A DNA stretch of 64,000 nucleotides, from the NCBI GenBank assembly GCA_028023455.1, contig JAQFVV010006222.1, positions 248,001 through 312,000 on the forward strand, in the 5' to 3' direction. Below are positions 24,881 through 38,215 of this stretch, in pieces (position 1 is the stretch's first letter; the number at the start of each line of letters is the position of its first letter). The notes below the pieces were generated by a model that worked only from the letters and a program-made list of their open reading frames with translations, was not told where the DNA came from and did not search any database. The DNA is from Epiperipatus broadwayi (lineage: Eukaryota; Onychophora; Udeonychophora; Euonychophora; Peripatidae). A program made the translations under genes and the position numbers.

Positions 24881-25584
24881 ATATAATTTTATTTTAAAAC
24901 TCTACTAATAAAAAACAACAATAAGCAACTGAATAATTAGAGTCTATTTCAAATTTATGGGTAGAAAATTTGACAGTTGGTCTTCAACAATTATTAGACT
25001 CTTAAAAAATGCAAATTTAAATATTCAAGCTGGTCATATTATTGAAGCATAAATTTTTTTAAACAGGGACTTATGGGTACAAATAATTTGGATTCACTAA
25101 AATGATGAATCCTAATCATTTCTATTGGCATAAATATAAAGAGAATATGTTCTTTGGTAAACATTATTTTAATCATTATTAGCAGGGTGAAGTATTGCCA
25201 TTCTAATAACAGTAACAACAAAGATATAAAGACAAAAACTAAAAATCTAAAAAAAAAAAAAACAAAGTAAAAAAAAATAGAATCATAACTGAAGTGAATG
25301 CAATAAAGTTGTTTGTTGCTAAGGAAATCATGTGACATTCAAGGACCCAGAAATTACAGATTTGAAATGTGATCCAGGAGCCTTTAGTTCTCATGTCTGA
25401 CAATCTATCTATACAGTAAATAACACAAGATGTGCATACAATTGTCACAATTAATGAAGAAAGAATACAGATTGGATGAAAAACTCATCATTACAATCCA
25501 AGGGTCTGAAGTAAATAAAAAAAAAAATGGAATAAAAAGTTTGAGCTTCATTCAATTTTATAATGATATCATAAATATAATATA
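24881..25584. other. AT-rich non-coding DNA
   Basis: No gene recognised. Contains poly(A) runs near 25.25 kb. Confidence 0.5.
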
Positions 25585-25880
25585 GGGGAGTTGAACACAG
25601 ACTTTCAAGCTCCCTTCAACCATCTATTCTATCTCATACAACTGATACATACACATGACCATATACATGTGAAAAAAATAAATGATCTCCAATATACTTA
25701 TTTCATGCTGAACCAGGACTCATCTGTTGGTCCAGGTCATCATCTCCCATACAAATATATAATCAGTGCTCAGTTTACATTAAGATAGCAAATTTTCACA
25801 ATTTAATGGACAGGCTTCAATCTACTCCTCCAACTCTTCAGCCATCCTTACCATTGAAAATCTGATGCTTGTTGTTACAG
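25585..25880 (-). repeat. tRNA-like SINE family copy, minus orientation
   Basis: Matches the 23.66 kb copy through 'agttgaacacagactttc', 'ttggtccaggtcatcatc', 'aatcagtgctcagttta', 'attaagatagcaaa' and 'ggacaggcttcaat'. It stops near 'gaaaatctgatg', earlier than the 23.66 kb copy, so the tail is truncated. Confidence 0.7.
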
Positions 25881-25931
25881 TGTGAATAGACCACATAACA
25901 TTCTTCTATTTAAAAGCATATATATATATTG

Positions 25932-27130
25932 TAACGGTTTGCACCCTCTCAACAAGATAAGTTAAGGCAGTCACATCTCACTATAGTCAGATTTAAGGTC
26001 TTCATATAGGATGCCACAAATGATGTGATTTAACACTTTAATAGCCTGAAATGCATATTTGCAGTTGTCACCTTTAGATCACTCTAACTCAGCCAATTTT
26101 TTAGTTACGGTGATGAAAAAATACCCGTATTAAAGCTTAGAGCAAGGCCTATAAGATGCTGCCCTCTTCTGAATTATTTTACAAGTAAAAAATCAATACT
26201 AGGAGGGTTTTAAGTTGAACAAAAGAAGAAGGCCAGTTTTGATTGGTTGGATAATCTATTCTCAATCTATTCTCAATTCTTATTGGCTGATGATTTCGTT
26301 AAATATTTTTTCACCGCTAAAATGAAAATATATGTTTTGGAGTGTTTTTTTTATTATGCTTCGTACATATTATAAATAATTTTCATAAAATCTGCTAAAA
26401 ATATTGTTATTTTACAAAAGTAGTAAGGTTTTATTAAAAAATTATATACTTTACACGATTGTAAATTGAAAAAGAAACCAGCCATAGCAACAATTTTGAC
26501 ATCTTGTCAAGAGTTGAGATTGCTCCAAGCTGATTATTTGATTTTCAAACAAAGATTAATGTTTTAGAATATTTTTCTGGCATTATAATGTATTTTTGGA
26601 GTATTTTTTTTAATAATATGCTGAAAGTATAATTATTTTGAGAAAAACGTTAAAGATTTTTCCTAAAAAATTCTTTAAAAATTTGTAACATGAAATCTGG
26701 GAGGGATTTAAATGACATTTACATTGCTTCTAATTTGCTCGTAATGTTTTCTTTGATTTTTCCGCTTTTGAAGATTTCTATAAAATACAAATAAAAATAT
26801 ATTTTTGAAATAACTTTCATTTACTTTCCTAACATTACAAATAATTAATATAATTTTTGAAAATGAAACTAAAATTAATATAAATTAAAAGATGAAAATA
26901 TTTGTATCAAAGAGTTTGTCACTTGACCAATTAAAACCAATTAAAAGTTTCAGAGTTTTACTTCACTTGACCAATAACGAAAGTGATCCATGAAAGTGTA
27001 TATTTGTTCCTAATAAATAATGTATTATTAATAAAAGTTATTATATCTAAAGGACATCAAATCAATTTGCACCTTAATTAACTTTACCGTTATGCTCAGA
27101 TTTCGAACTTAGGGAAGTCTAACAATTTAC
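25932..27130. other. Unclassified, CpG-containing insertion-like segment
   Basis: Starts TGTAACGGTTTGCACCCTC directly after a (TA)n tract, an LTR-like beginning, and shows slightly richer composition than the flanks for several hundred bases. No coding region, second LTR or clear 3' boundary was found. Repeated 'ttggctgatgatt', 'gattggttgg' and 'ccaattaaaacc' blocks are present. Confidence 0.25.
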
Positions 27131-29547
27131 TCTCTTCAGGGGTTCCTATCAATATTTTAAAATAATATTAACAATGAATCTCACTAACGCTTTAAATTAA
27201 ATAAAACAAAATTAAAGACTTCATTTAATTTATTCTAAAAAAACTTAATTATTTATTTAACAATTAAATAAATACTTTTTTACAATATATAAAAAAAATA
27301 TTTATATATCTACCTCCTTATATTAAAAATATAAATATTCTGTTTACTTACGGTAGATATATTTTTTAATCTATAACACTACGTGATTTTACAATGTATA
27401 TAAAATATAAGTAACCAAATATTTAGACATTTATATTAACACTATTTTATAATAATTAGCTAATACAAATAATAATCCAATCATTTGTATATAATACCGT
27501 CATTCGTTAAAATGATTGTCAGTAAGTTATATTTATTAATATAAAAATATATACTTCACAACAAAGTTAATCATTTATTCATTTATCATACATTACTGTT
27601 ATTAGACTATTTGGTTTACTGTTAACAATGTAGTGTCATGTCATAGAAAATAATAATATGTGGATTTAAAAATAATTTAATCTCTTACCTCAAGTTCACA
27701 TTATCCCTTTCCCGTATTAACATTTTTTAAACCGATATTTAAATCTTTATTAATCATAAATATAAATAAAAATATTTTAAATTATTAATTCTCTCTTATT
27801 ATTCATTTTTATAATAAAATGAATACAATGATAAAGAAAATGAATTTAACTTTTCTCAATTATAATTTTCAAAAATCTTAAATGGTATTTATAAAAGTTA
27901 ATGTTCCTCGTGAATGAAAATCCTTCGAAGATGCAGTTTTTTTATTCCTACATTGTTAAACATTAAAGAGAATAATATTAGGATATACTAAGTTGACATT
28001 TAGTTTCCTCTTTATATTCATCTTCTTAATACACCGTTCCTTTATTAACAATCATAACTCCATTTTAAAGATCTAATCTTTTTATAATTTTAGGGCATTC
28101 ATAATTCCATTTTGAAGATCTAATTTCTTTATAACTTTAATGCATTCAGCAAATGATGTTATTCCCACATATATATATTTGATTAGGCAAGTGCATTTTA
28201 TCTATCCCATGATAAATTTGTGTTCTACCCACTTTGCATTTTCTTTATAATGTAAGGTACATTACATTTGAATGAAGTTTTTATAAACATGTTCTTTTTT
28301 TAAAACACCATTCAGATTTTAAAACATGTAATTCAAACAATTTTTATAGAAAACACAAAAATATATTTAGATTACTTTCTTTGAACAAATATTAGAAATT
28401 TCTTCTAATGAGTATTAAATTATTCAAAATATAAACTTCAACTTACACTGTTCTTTGAAATCAAACATAGTAGAAGTTTTTATGAGGATATAGCTGATAA
28501 AAATATAATCCTTAGTCTTTTAATAAAAAGAATAGAATTAATATATTATATCTGGCTCCATCAGCTCGCTGAAGCATACACATTCCACATTGTTGCAATA
28601 ACAATTAGATATTAAAACACTAAGTTAATTTCATTTCCTTTAATTCGATAAACTGTGAACCAGAGAACATTTATCACCTTGTCAACAGTCTTTTGTCAAC
28701 AACGTCATTTTTCATTTTAAAGAATGAAAAATAGTAACTTAACAAGTTATATATTTATTTTCATAAGTATAATAATAATGCAAATATAACATATACATAT
28801 TGATTACATGTATGTATGAGTATATATATACTCCTACAATATATATATATAATTATTTTCTTTAAAGTAAAATCATTCAATATTGCAATGGTCTAAAATG
28901 TAAAGCTCACACAAAAATCACTCAAGGGCAATTTGCATGGGAGCTCCATATTCCGACATCACATGATTAAAAACTTTCTTTTTATAGCCCACTAAATCAG
29001 CTAGATCCAAGAGACTCTATCATAGTTTAATTAACCATATTGATTGCAAATAATGACAAATGCTAAAAATAATGAGACATTACAATTTATTTAGCATATA
29101 CATTATTACAACACAATCGATAACATGATTGGCAACAATCCACAGGCAACTTCATTCTATTAGTTCTTTTACTTGGTATTGAATTTAGAATAATACCATA
29201 TTATTTTATTTAACTGCCCTGTCAATTTTTAAGATAAATGAATGCAGTTAAATATTTATTGGTTCTATTAGTATTACTATAAACAGAAAATACACAGTAC
29301 AATACATTTTAATTATCTGTGGAAGGATATAAATTCACTGCACAGACTAACTATCACTACTAATTACTAATCCAATTGGTCACATAGCACATTTAAGACT
29401 TAACAAACATAAAGATTAAGGATATGCAAAAATTATAAAGTATTATTAATCATTTCAGGTTGTAATGCTGGTAAATAACTAAGTAATAAGTAAATGTAAG
29501 AGGTAGAAAAATGACATCTGCATTACATTTATTTATAAAAATATATA
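27131..29547. other. AT-rich non-coding DNA
   Basis: No gene. The block 'cattcataattccattttgaagatctaatttctttataa' is imperfectly duplicated near 28.05-28.13 kb. Short TA tracts are common. Confidence 0.5.
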
Positions 29548-30712
29548 TACCTGGGTCTCATTTTACGCGATAGATAGGTTCCTCAGAAAACACGCGCAAA
29601 TGAAATCGCGCAAAAATAGACGTAACTTACATTGAAAAGGGGGAGGGGATGTGGTCTGTGATTTTTCAAAATTTGCTTAAAAGCAAAGCACCAATGTAAA
29701 ATTACTTTAAAATTCGTGCAAAAAAAAAAGTAAGGAAATAAAATATGACTAATAAAAAATTTCAAATTTGAAAAAAATTGATACAAGACAAACTTTTTTT
29801 AACTATAATATTTAATTTTATTCAAAATAATATATTTTATGCATAATTTACAGTACAGTAATTTACATTTTTTATACACGTTTTAATTATTAATGCTATT
29901 TGCCAATAAACAGATTCGTTTGCAAACTGGTAAAGATTCTTCACAAGAGGAACTATAACTAGCGCCAACTTCACTCTCATGTTGTTGTTTTAATGGTTTT
30001 TCTAGTGACAACATAATTAGTAATTAATCTTTGAGATGATGATTTTATTAATTGTTTATGAAGTTCGCGATATCCAGACATACAACCATTTAGCTCTCGG
30101 AATTTAAGAGCACGTTCGTGATTAGTGTCATTAGTAAGAAAATAATTTGCCAACTAATTAGAAAATTGAAGACCTTCTCGAATCATTTTGGAAGTGAAAG
30201 GAACATGTTCTCCTTCCGTTTCATTATCTTTTTCTACATTTTCTTCTGTATCTAAACTTTTATTTTTGTCTTTAATTTTTTAATTTTCAATTCTGTTTAA
30301 AAATCAAATTTCATTTCACTGCTATTACTCACCTTTTAAAAATAAATTTGCAGACACTAAATGATTAATAATTGATTAAACGTTCTTTTTTAAAAAGAAA
30401 AAAACAGAATGTGATTTAAAATGCAAAATTAACACGCACAATGTTTGAACAAATTTACATTATAATCTTGTAAAATTTAATGTGTGTATACATAAAATGT
30501 GGAAATCATGATTTTAATTTCATTATTGCATAAAATTTTACTATTATAAAGTACTGAAAATATTGAAATTACTAAGATGAAAGTCGAATTCCAATAATGT
30601 GCTATTACTTTCAATATAAAGTAAGTGCACGAAAGTTTGACTTCCGGTGAAATATGAATCATGTAACTTCAAAATCATGTTAAATAAGTCCGCGTAAAAA
30701 GAGACCCAGATG
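29548..30712 (-). mobile_element. pogo/CENP-B-like DNA transposon, non-autonomous, copy 2
   Basis: About 1.16 kb, inverted relative to copy 1 at 3.6 kb. Its ends read ACCTGGGTCTCATTTTACGC and, reverse-complemented, CATCTGGGTCTCTTTTTACG, and it lies inside a TA tract (target TA). Subterminal DNA matches copy 1 closely, for example the stretch around 'attggaattcgactttcatc'. It is about 290 bases longer because more of the transposase-derived interior is kept. The two copies are therefore different internal-deletion derivatives of one autonomous element. Confidence 0.8.
29980..30292 (-). pseudogene. Transposase C-terminal remnant, longer version
   Basis: On the minus strand an almost open frame reads an acidic/lysine-rich stretch ('SLDTEENVEKDNETEGE'), then 'FTSKMIREGLQFSN', one stop, 'LANYFLTNDTNHERALKF' and 'SSSQRLITNYVV'. 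The helical segment followed by a 'QrlItnYv' tail resembles the C-terminus of CENP-B/tigger-type DDE transposases. The N-terminal helix-turn-helix and the DDE domain are missing. Shared with copy 1 at about 4.0-4.15 kb. Confidence 0.55.
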
Positions 30713-30720
30713 TATATATA

Positions 30721-30773
30721 AAGTGAAGCATCTGATATGGTAGGAAAAAGTGAAGCATCTGATATGGTAGGAA
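30721..30773. repeat. 27 bp tandem duplication
   Basis: 'aagtgaagcatctgatatgg' plus 'taggaaa' is repeated with a 27-base period immediately beside the outer end of transposon copy 2. Confidence 0.8.
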
Positions 30774-30779
30774 TGCTTG

Positions 30780-32030
30780 CTTATTCTCAAACCTGAAGGG
30801 TATTTAGCTTAAAACTATAATTTTTAGAACTATTAAAAAGACATAAACGGACAAAAATTATTTACTTTATTAAATTAATCTATGCAGCCTGCTTTATATT
30901 ATCCAGAAATCATTAATCTGCATTATTCATGTTAAGGTTTAAATTACTATTTTTTATAATTTCTGTAATTGAGGTAGTAGAAATGGTGATCCTTATTAAA
31001 TCTGATTTAAGCATACAAAATATTTTTTTAAGAAAATGGCAAAGTTTTAAAATAATATACTAATTGCTATATAAAAATATTTTTCTTTTTAGATTTATGC
31101 TGACTGAATTGTGGTCTGACTAATAAACAATAGCAATCCTTTGCCATACTAATTTATAAACATATCTACTTTTAAACAAAATCAATAATAATTCATAAAC
31201 TAATTTCAGTATAAACTAAATGTAAATTAAATATTCAACATTAGTAATAGACTGTTGTAATAATATACATTCAAAGTTCATACATATTACACTTTCATCA
31301 CTAAAAGTTCAAGTTCTGAATTCAAGAATTGGTAGACTTTTAGTACATTCCATCTGTACAAACACAGCTCTGTCTGGAAAAGCTTCTATTATATTGGTAT
31401 TGATTATTGCAACTGTTTTCACTAACACACATTTACTTTCTTTGGTTGATGGGCTGCATCTGACAGTGTTTTTCTTCTTAACTGATAGCTGGTATCTCCC
31501 AAAGCAATAGACACTGTTGAAGTATAGATAGTATATAGTTTACACAAACTGGACTCAATGCTTTTTAAGATGGTTATACATTATTTGACAATTTCTTCTC
31601 TATTCTTCCTGATGGCCTTCTGACCTACACACTACCTGGTGGCCAACAGTTGACCAGATAATGGCTTATCTATACTTCCATGATATTTAAACACAAAGCA
31701 AATTAATAAGCATGATCACAGCATAACAATCAATTAAAGCACAGTCAAGAAAAAATCAAAGCATAATAAGCCTAATGAATTATAACCCTTATTTATAGTT
31801 TCTTGAGTTGTCTTGTCAGCAAAATCAGTTTCTATTGACAATCAGTTCAATTCATTTATATAGATAATTCTTAAAGTTTGGGTCCAGTTATTTATTTGTA
31901 AAAACTTAGTTTTAAAAGGAATTATCAAAATAACAGACAATGCTTTGATTAAATTACATTAGATATTTATCTCCTTTATTAGCCAATCGATTCATAAGAA
32001 TTTCATCACATTTTCTAAAATAATATCATT
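30780..32030. other. Non-coding DNA
   Basis: No gene recognised. 31.32-31.70 kb is less AT-rich than its flanks but has no long frame and no motif I recognise. Confidence 0.45.
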
Positions 32031-32031
32031 A

Positions 32032-32384
32032 GTATGGAGAGATGCATGTTGGGAGTAACAAGAAGGGATCGAAAATGCAATGTATGGGTAAGAGAACAAA
32101 CAGGTGTTACTGACCTCATTGAAAAAATTAAAAGACTGAAGTGGAGTTGGGCTGGACATATTGTTAGAAGAGATGATAACAGATGGACAATTGGAATTTT
32201 AAACTGGATTCCAAGAGCTTGTAAAAGACCCAGAAAAAGACCACATGTGAGATGTATGGATGAAATAAGAAAGTGTGCAGGGGTGATGTAAAGAAGAGAA
32301 GCTAAAGATAGGAAATGATGGATTGAACTTGGAGAGACCTTCATCCTGCAGCGGATTGATAATGATTGATGATGATGATGATGA
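32032..32384 (+). mobile_element. RTE-type LINE 3' end, severely 5'-truncated
   Basis: Only the last ~110 codons of an RTE-clade polyprotein and its 3' tail are present. The peptide 'MERCMLGVTRRDRKCNVW', followed by 'RLKWSWAGHIVRRDDNRW', is the well-known conserved C-terminal block of RTE retrotransposons. It includes the 'LKWxWAGHxxRRxDxRW' signature and a Lys/Arg/Pro-rich 'KRPRKRP' segment. Reading continues through stops at about 32289 and 32315 to 'GETFILQRIDND'. The element ends in a TGA trinucleotide tail (about 32356-32384), the short-repeat 3' end characteristic of RTE. Dead copy. Confidence 0.9.
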
Positions 32385-32389
32385 ATTAT

Positions 32390-35300
32390 AAAATATCTTC
32401 ATAAATGTTAATAAAAGAAATATTTTGTTTTAAATTACTTTTAAAATAAACTTAAAATTAATAATGTCGTATACATTTATCTGTAAACATATATATAATT
32501 TCTACTTATTAAAACTGTTAAAAACGTTTAATTCAAAATTCGTTCGATTTTTTCAACGGATATACATGAAGCATATATTAATATAGCTTCAATATATTAG
32601 TTAAAATAATAATATTTTCATCATAGTCTTTCACCAGTGTAGTTTTAATGAATATTAATGTTTTAATTACAAATAATCAGTTGTACTAAAAAAAATGTCA
32701 CTAAAATTCATAACTTTTATACTAGTTATAAGTAAAAAAATATGTTAAAAATATTTTTCAAAAAAATCAAAATGTAAAATAAATTGGCAAATAAAAGGCT
32801 GCTTTTTATTTAATTTCCATTTAATCCAATCAAAATTTAGAATGCTAATTCGAATTAATTATAAACGTAATAAATCAAGCAAATATTTTCATAACACTTG
32901 CATTTCAATAATAGGAGAGAGAATTTGAAAAAAAAAAAAAACTTTTTTCTTTAATTATTTATTTTATTAACTTTCACATTCTCATATTTTATTTTCTATC
33001 AAAAAGAGAGAAGAATGAAAAATAAATAAAAATTGATTTCTGAAAAGTTTGATTTAATATTAGAGTATTTATTATTTATTAAATATGTATGAGCTACATA
33101 AATATTTTTCAAAGACTATTTTTAAAAAAATTCCAAAGTTTGTTAAATTCTAGTCATACTCAGATAATATAAAATTTAACAAAGTTTTTTTTAAAAAAAT
33201 ATATATATATAAATAAACAATATAATAAAATAGACAAATATTAATTAATCAAAAATAAGATTTTTTATTATTATTAAATGAGTTGCAAAACGACTTTTTC
33301 TATTTACTGAAAGGAAAGCCATTGATTTATCTTTGGGTGTTAAAGAAACCAAACACTGAAAACGTCCAATCCATCACAGTCGTTATTAATATGTAATCAT
33401 TAATAGAATAAACAGACTGATGGATTACTCATTAATGTACAACATTTAGCATGGTAAAATTATTGATTTTACTTCTAAAGATCAAATCTTCTTTCTCAGA
33501 TACTCTATACATATTAACTGATATATTAGTGGGGGTGTGTGTGTGAATAAAAAATGAACATATAAATGTTCATTATCTTTAAAACTTTTAACCATAATAT
33601 ATACTGATAAACTGTAAACCTTATATTTTGGAAGCTATAAAATTATCAGCCAAAGCAGGGTTTAATGATTGAAGACAGAAAGTGCTAATTTCCAGGTTAG
33701 GAAGCTAGACTATAAATCAATCAAGAACATTTATATATTTACCTACAATTGTAATTCACTCTCAGGCAAAAAAAGGTTGTGTGAATTAGAATAAATATCT
33801 AATATTAAATGAGACATTGTGAACATGAAAACAAAAATGAAGCGATAGGTGGTTTGAAAAATGAATATACTGGAAGATCAAGTGAAGTGGGATCTATTAT
33901 AAATATAAAACATTAAGAACAATCGTTCAAAGACTGATAATATTTATAATATAGAAAAGCAGGATTAGTTATTCAACTTCATAGAAGATATCAAATGTAG
34001 ACATCATTCAGACTAATGCCTCAACAAGTTGTTATTGTAATGAAAAAGTAAAAAACTTATATATAAAGATACAGAATGATTTTGATTAGACCAAAAATAT
34101 TTTAAAATTATTTTGTGAAATTTTAATGCTCGAATTAAAAAAATGAATAAAAGATGAATGTGCTCTGAAAAAAATTGGATATGGAAAGAGAAATTAAAAG
34201 TGAAATATATTTGTACAATTTGCAGAAAAAGAAATCTTTTTTTTTTTTTTTTTTGGAGAAAAATCTAATGTGTAAATGGATATGGAAAATGATTAAATGA
34301 AAATGTAGACGTAATATATATATATATTTCAAGAATATAATGGTTTTACTAGAAAATAATCTACTAGGTTGATGGAATATATATATATATATATAAATGC
34401 TAAGTTAGAAAGATAAACTTTAAAAAAAAACCTATTAGTAATTGATATTCTACTCTGTAAAAGTACAGCTAAAAAATGTAAACTAAATACTATATAGCAT
34501 TAAAAAATATTAACAGATTTTAATAAGTGTTAATACTTGAATGAATTTAATAAAAAAATCTTTTATATATAGAAAGGCAAAAAAATAAAAACAATTCAAT
34601 AGTAGATTCGAATTGAGTCAATGCAAAATATGAAAAGAAAAATACAAAACCTATTTACAAATTAAATATCTTTGAATTCTATAAAATGATACAACAAAGT
34701 TAATCATGTTATTAAAAAAAATATGATCCTGAATACCCAAAGCAAGTTACAGAAAATAATAAAAGTCTCAGAAATATAATAAATCAGCATATAGTTTTAG
34801 AAAAATTATTTTTGTAATAGAATGAAAAATAAAGTACTATTAAGAAAAGAATAATAATATTATGATGTATAGGAAAAATTAAGCAAAAATTATATAATAA
34901 TAAAAAATACAACAACAAAAGAGCCTCAACAATTATGAGTGATGATACATTAAGTATTTAAAAAAAACAGAAGACACAAAATTAAACCTATGCAAATGGA
35001 AATTATCCAATGAAATGATGAAATTATTATCAATAAACTAAAGGAAGCAAGTAAAGAAATAAAAAAATTACTGGAAAATGTTAAATGTAAAGATGTATCA
35101 AGCAAATGAAAAAATGCACTAATCATATTAATATGTAAATCTTTAATTTTTAATAATTACTATTACACCTTATTTAAAGAGAACTTTATAGCCAAAACAA
35201 TAAAAGAACAAGCTCATTGTAAAATGATTAGGATATACTGTGGAGTTGCAAACTATGCTATATCTAACATGACTTCAACTATACATTTTTGAAAAAAAAA

Positions 35301-37400
35301 TTAAACAAAAGCACAAAAAAGCTTAAAATTCATAAATTTTACAGTATTTGAGCAACCCTCTTAGTAGGGTACATAGCTACATTTTTTTTTTTGAAAGTAA
35401 AATTTGTAAACAAATTTTACAATAATGCCAATAGTCATTTTTCCACCTTGGAGTGATGTATATAATTGTATATACTGTAACAGAATCACCTTAATATAAG
35501 TAACTGCAGATGATTTGTTAATATTATGAAGAATTTTAGTCTAGGGAAATTATTATATGTTCATCAAAGAGCAGCAGGCAACCATGTACATGGTGGAGTG
35601 ACTATAACAAATATTTTACTTTATTTTTTAATAGTTAAGAATAATGAATAGACTTAAACTTATATCAAGTACAAGCTTTATGCAGATCCAATCATTTTTC
35701 ATAATCATTATTCACTCCACATTTATATTCTTATTCTAATGTAAATATTAAAATAATATACTTGTATATATGAAATGAGAAAATGTAGGCTAACCTATGC
35801 ATAACTATAATAATAAATTTATTTGATACAACACCAACAGCATATAAACAATATAACATCTTTTATATTTACATATTTAAATAATCAACAAAATTAACAT
35901 TACATGTTACCCTCAAAAAATAAGTACATGCTGTAAATTACATTTTAATGGATAAAAAGAGCATACAATCATTAGCATACTGCAATTCAGAAAGAACAAG
36001 ATAAAGTTTTAATTGTTATTTTTAATTTGTTCAAATTAACAACTCCACCCTCAAGCTTATATTGTATTTTGATATTTGTTGCATAAAATCACTTATAAAC
36101 AATTCCAAATATACTGGCATAAAAAAACACATGTTCAACACCATTTTTATTTTAAATACCTTGGATTTTTCACCAATAGCAACATTACAAATAAACTTCA
36201 CTTTACAACTAGGTAATTAATTTAATTAAATTCTTTAAATCAAATTAATAAAGTTAATATATAAATTATTATTTTGTTGTAACACATTTTTGGAAACCAT
36301 CTAATATACAGAAACCACAATGAGTTTCTAGTAATTATACACCAAGAGTAGAAACAAATTATTCAATAAAGTTTGAAAATATTTTTGCTGTGATGAATAA
36401 CAATATTGTCTATAATAATTATTGCTATCTAATCTTTTATTTTATTTTTATAAATTTAAAGATCAAATAATACAATTTCATGGCACCATATATTTATAAA
36501 AAATTCCAATACTTTTGAGGCTAGTAAATTACTCACCACATGCAACCATTCTATGAATAAGACTATAAAATAATTGTAATTTCATTAACCTAAATATCTT
36601 TATCCCAATCTTAATAAGTAAATAAAATAGATAGATCAAACATCTTCAGATATCTCATAAAAATCTGTGCTTCTATATTGTTCAGATTATAAAAAGCTGT
36701 TTGGATTTCACTAATCTGGAAACTGTATGTAAATTAAAACATAGATTGGATATAATAGTAGAAGTCATCATGTCAAGTTTTATATCCTTATTCAAAAGAT
36801 GAATGAAATATTTCTTCCATATCATTGTCATAATGTAAAAGAGACCCATATATAGATTTGATATGATTATGATTTTGTTTGTTTACGCTAATTATTTAAT
36901 TCATTATAATGATCAAATTTCACCTTCATCATCTTGCTATATTAACATGATAATAAAAATTGCATATTTATCTGAAAATTGCTATAATAATAAAACTTGA
37001 GTGAACATTAAAGCCTTATATTAATTGTTATTATTTTCACAGACTCACAATTATGGTATCTATAAAGGTTAAAAAATATTAAATTAAAATGATAAATTAA
37101 TAAATTCAAAAACTTCATGTCCATACCTGTCTATATGTAAGCTACCAAGGGCCATTTTTAACCAGTCATTTCTTATCTTGTGCATTACTCTTTTCACTCT
37201 CTTGATTCATTACTGCACTATTTTCTTCATTAATGTATGATTCTATATTTTTGTAAATTATTTTGTTAATGTCTTAATGTAAACAGTTTAAAAATTGAAT
37301 AGCATTCTGTTGGTATAATATTTCTATATTAAATATGTGCATTATGTAAGATTTGCTAATATCCATGATTTTACATATTCATAGTAAATTATATAAAAAA
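32390..37400. other. AT-rich non-coding DNA
   Basis: About 5 kb with no supportable gene. Contains poly(A), a 20-base poly(T) run near 34.24 kb and (TA)n tracts at 34.3 and 34.38 kb. A region near 34.95-35.25 kb can be read as a lysine-rich peptide, but with stops and no recognisable motif. Confidence 0.5.
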
Positions 37401-37570
37401 AATACAATGGGTGAGAGAGCACTATGATAATTAATGTTTTCTTGGAACAATTTATAACTGGACTCAGGTTTCCATCTCCTCTGATGGTTGATTTATTGCC
37501 TGATAAGCACTTTGTAAGAAGGAAAAAATGATTGGTGTTATCCAAGGCTGACATCACCTCCCCCCTTCAG

Positions 37571-37744
37571 TATTATTTCATGCTCATCAGAGTCTATAGC
37601 ATTAAAGAGACTGAAAACATCTAAAAAATTATCTGTTTGGTTTCCTAAATGGCACCGCTAGAGTTCCAGCTTACTACAACCTTACTCACCCAGATCAGGT
37701 TATGTTGAACATAGCTCAGGAAACATAAGATTCTTGTGAACAAG
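37571..37744 (+). repeat. Dispersed repeat, copy 1 (shared with 44.04 kb)
   Basis: This ~175-base block matches the reverse complement of 44041-44212 across its length: 'gctcatcagag', 'gagactgaaaacatctaaa', 'gtttggtttcc', 'agagttcc', 'actacaacct', 'tcaggttatg' and 'cttgtgaacaag' in order. It is less AT-rich than its surroundings, has no coding frame, and belongs to no repeat family I can name. Confidence 0.75.
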
Positions 37745-38215
37745 TACACTAAAAATGGATGACATAAAATGAAACTGATAAGATATATCATTTTATATAA
37801 TTACAAATTTATTTAAATAACAGTAATTGAATAATACCTCTTCTAATAGTTCAGTGCAGTTCAGGTTCCATAGATCAGTTAGCCCATTTCATCAGTAAAT
37901 TCTCTGATGCTTGGTCCTGTTTTTGATAATCATACCATGTCCATCATTTATATTCAATAATCCTGTTCTGCTAGCATACACATTGTAAAGATTTATTTAG
38001 ATATCCCTGTGTACATCACGAAAACCACCCTTATCATTTCTCAAGTTAGATTCTCCTTCTGTGAAATTATATTTTCCTCATATGCACATATTCATAGACA
38101 TATTTATTAATTCCCTATTGAAATATACTCTGAGGTAAGTTTGATTTATATTTGGATTATACCTTTTTATATAATCATTCAGTAGCCAAAAATTATATTC
38201 GAATATATTTACGTA

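Noticed and set aside
34950-35250. Lysine-rich peptide resembling a retroelement linker
   Set aside because: Several stops and no diagnostic motif; AT-rich DNA gives Lys/Asn/Ile-rich frames by chance.
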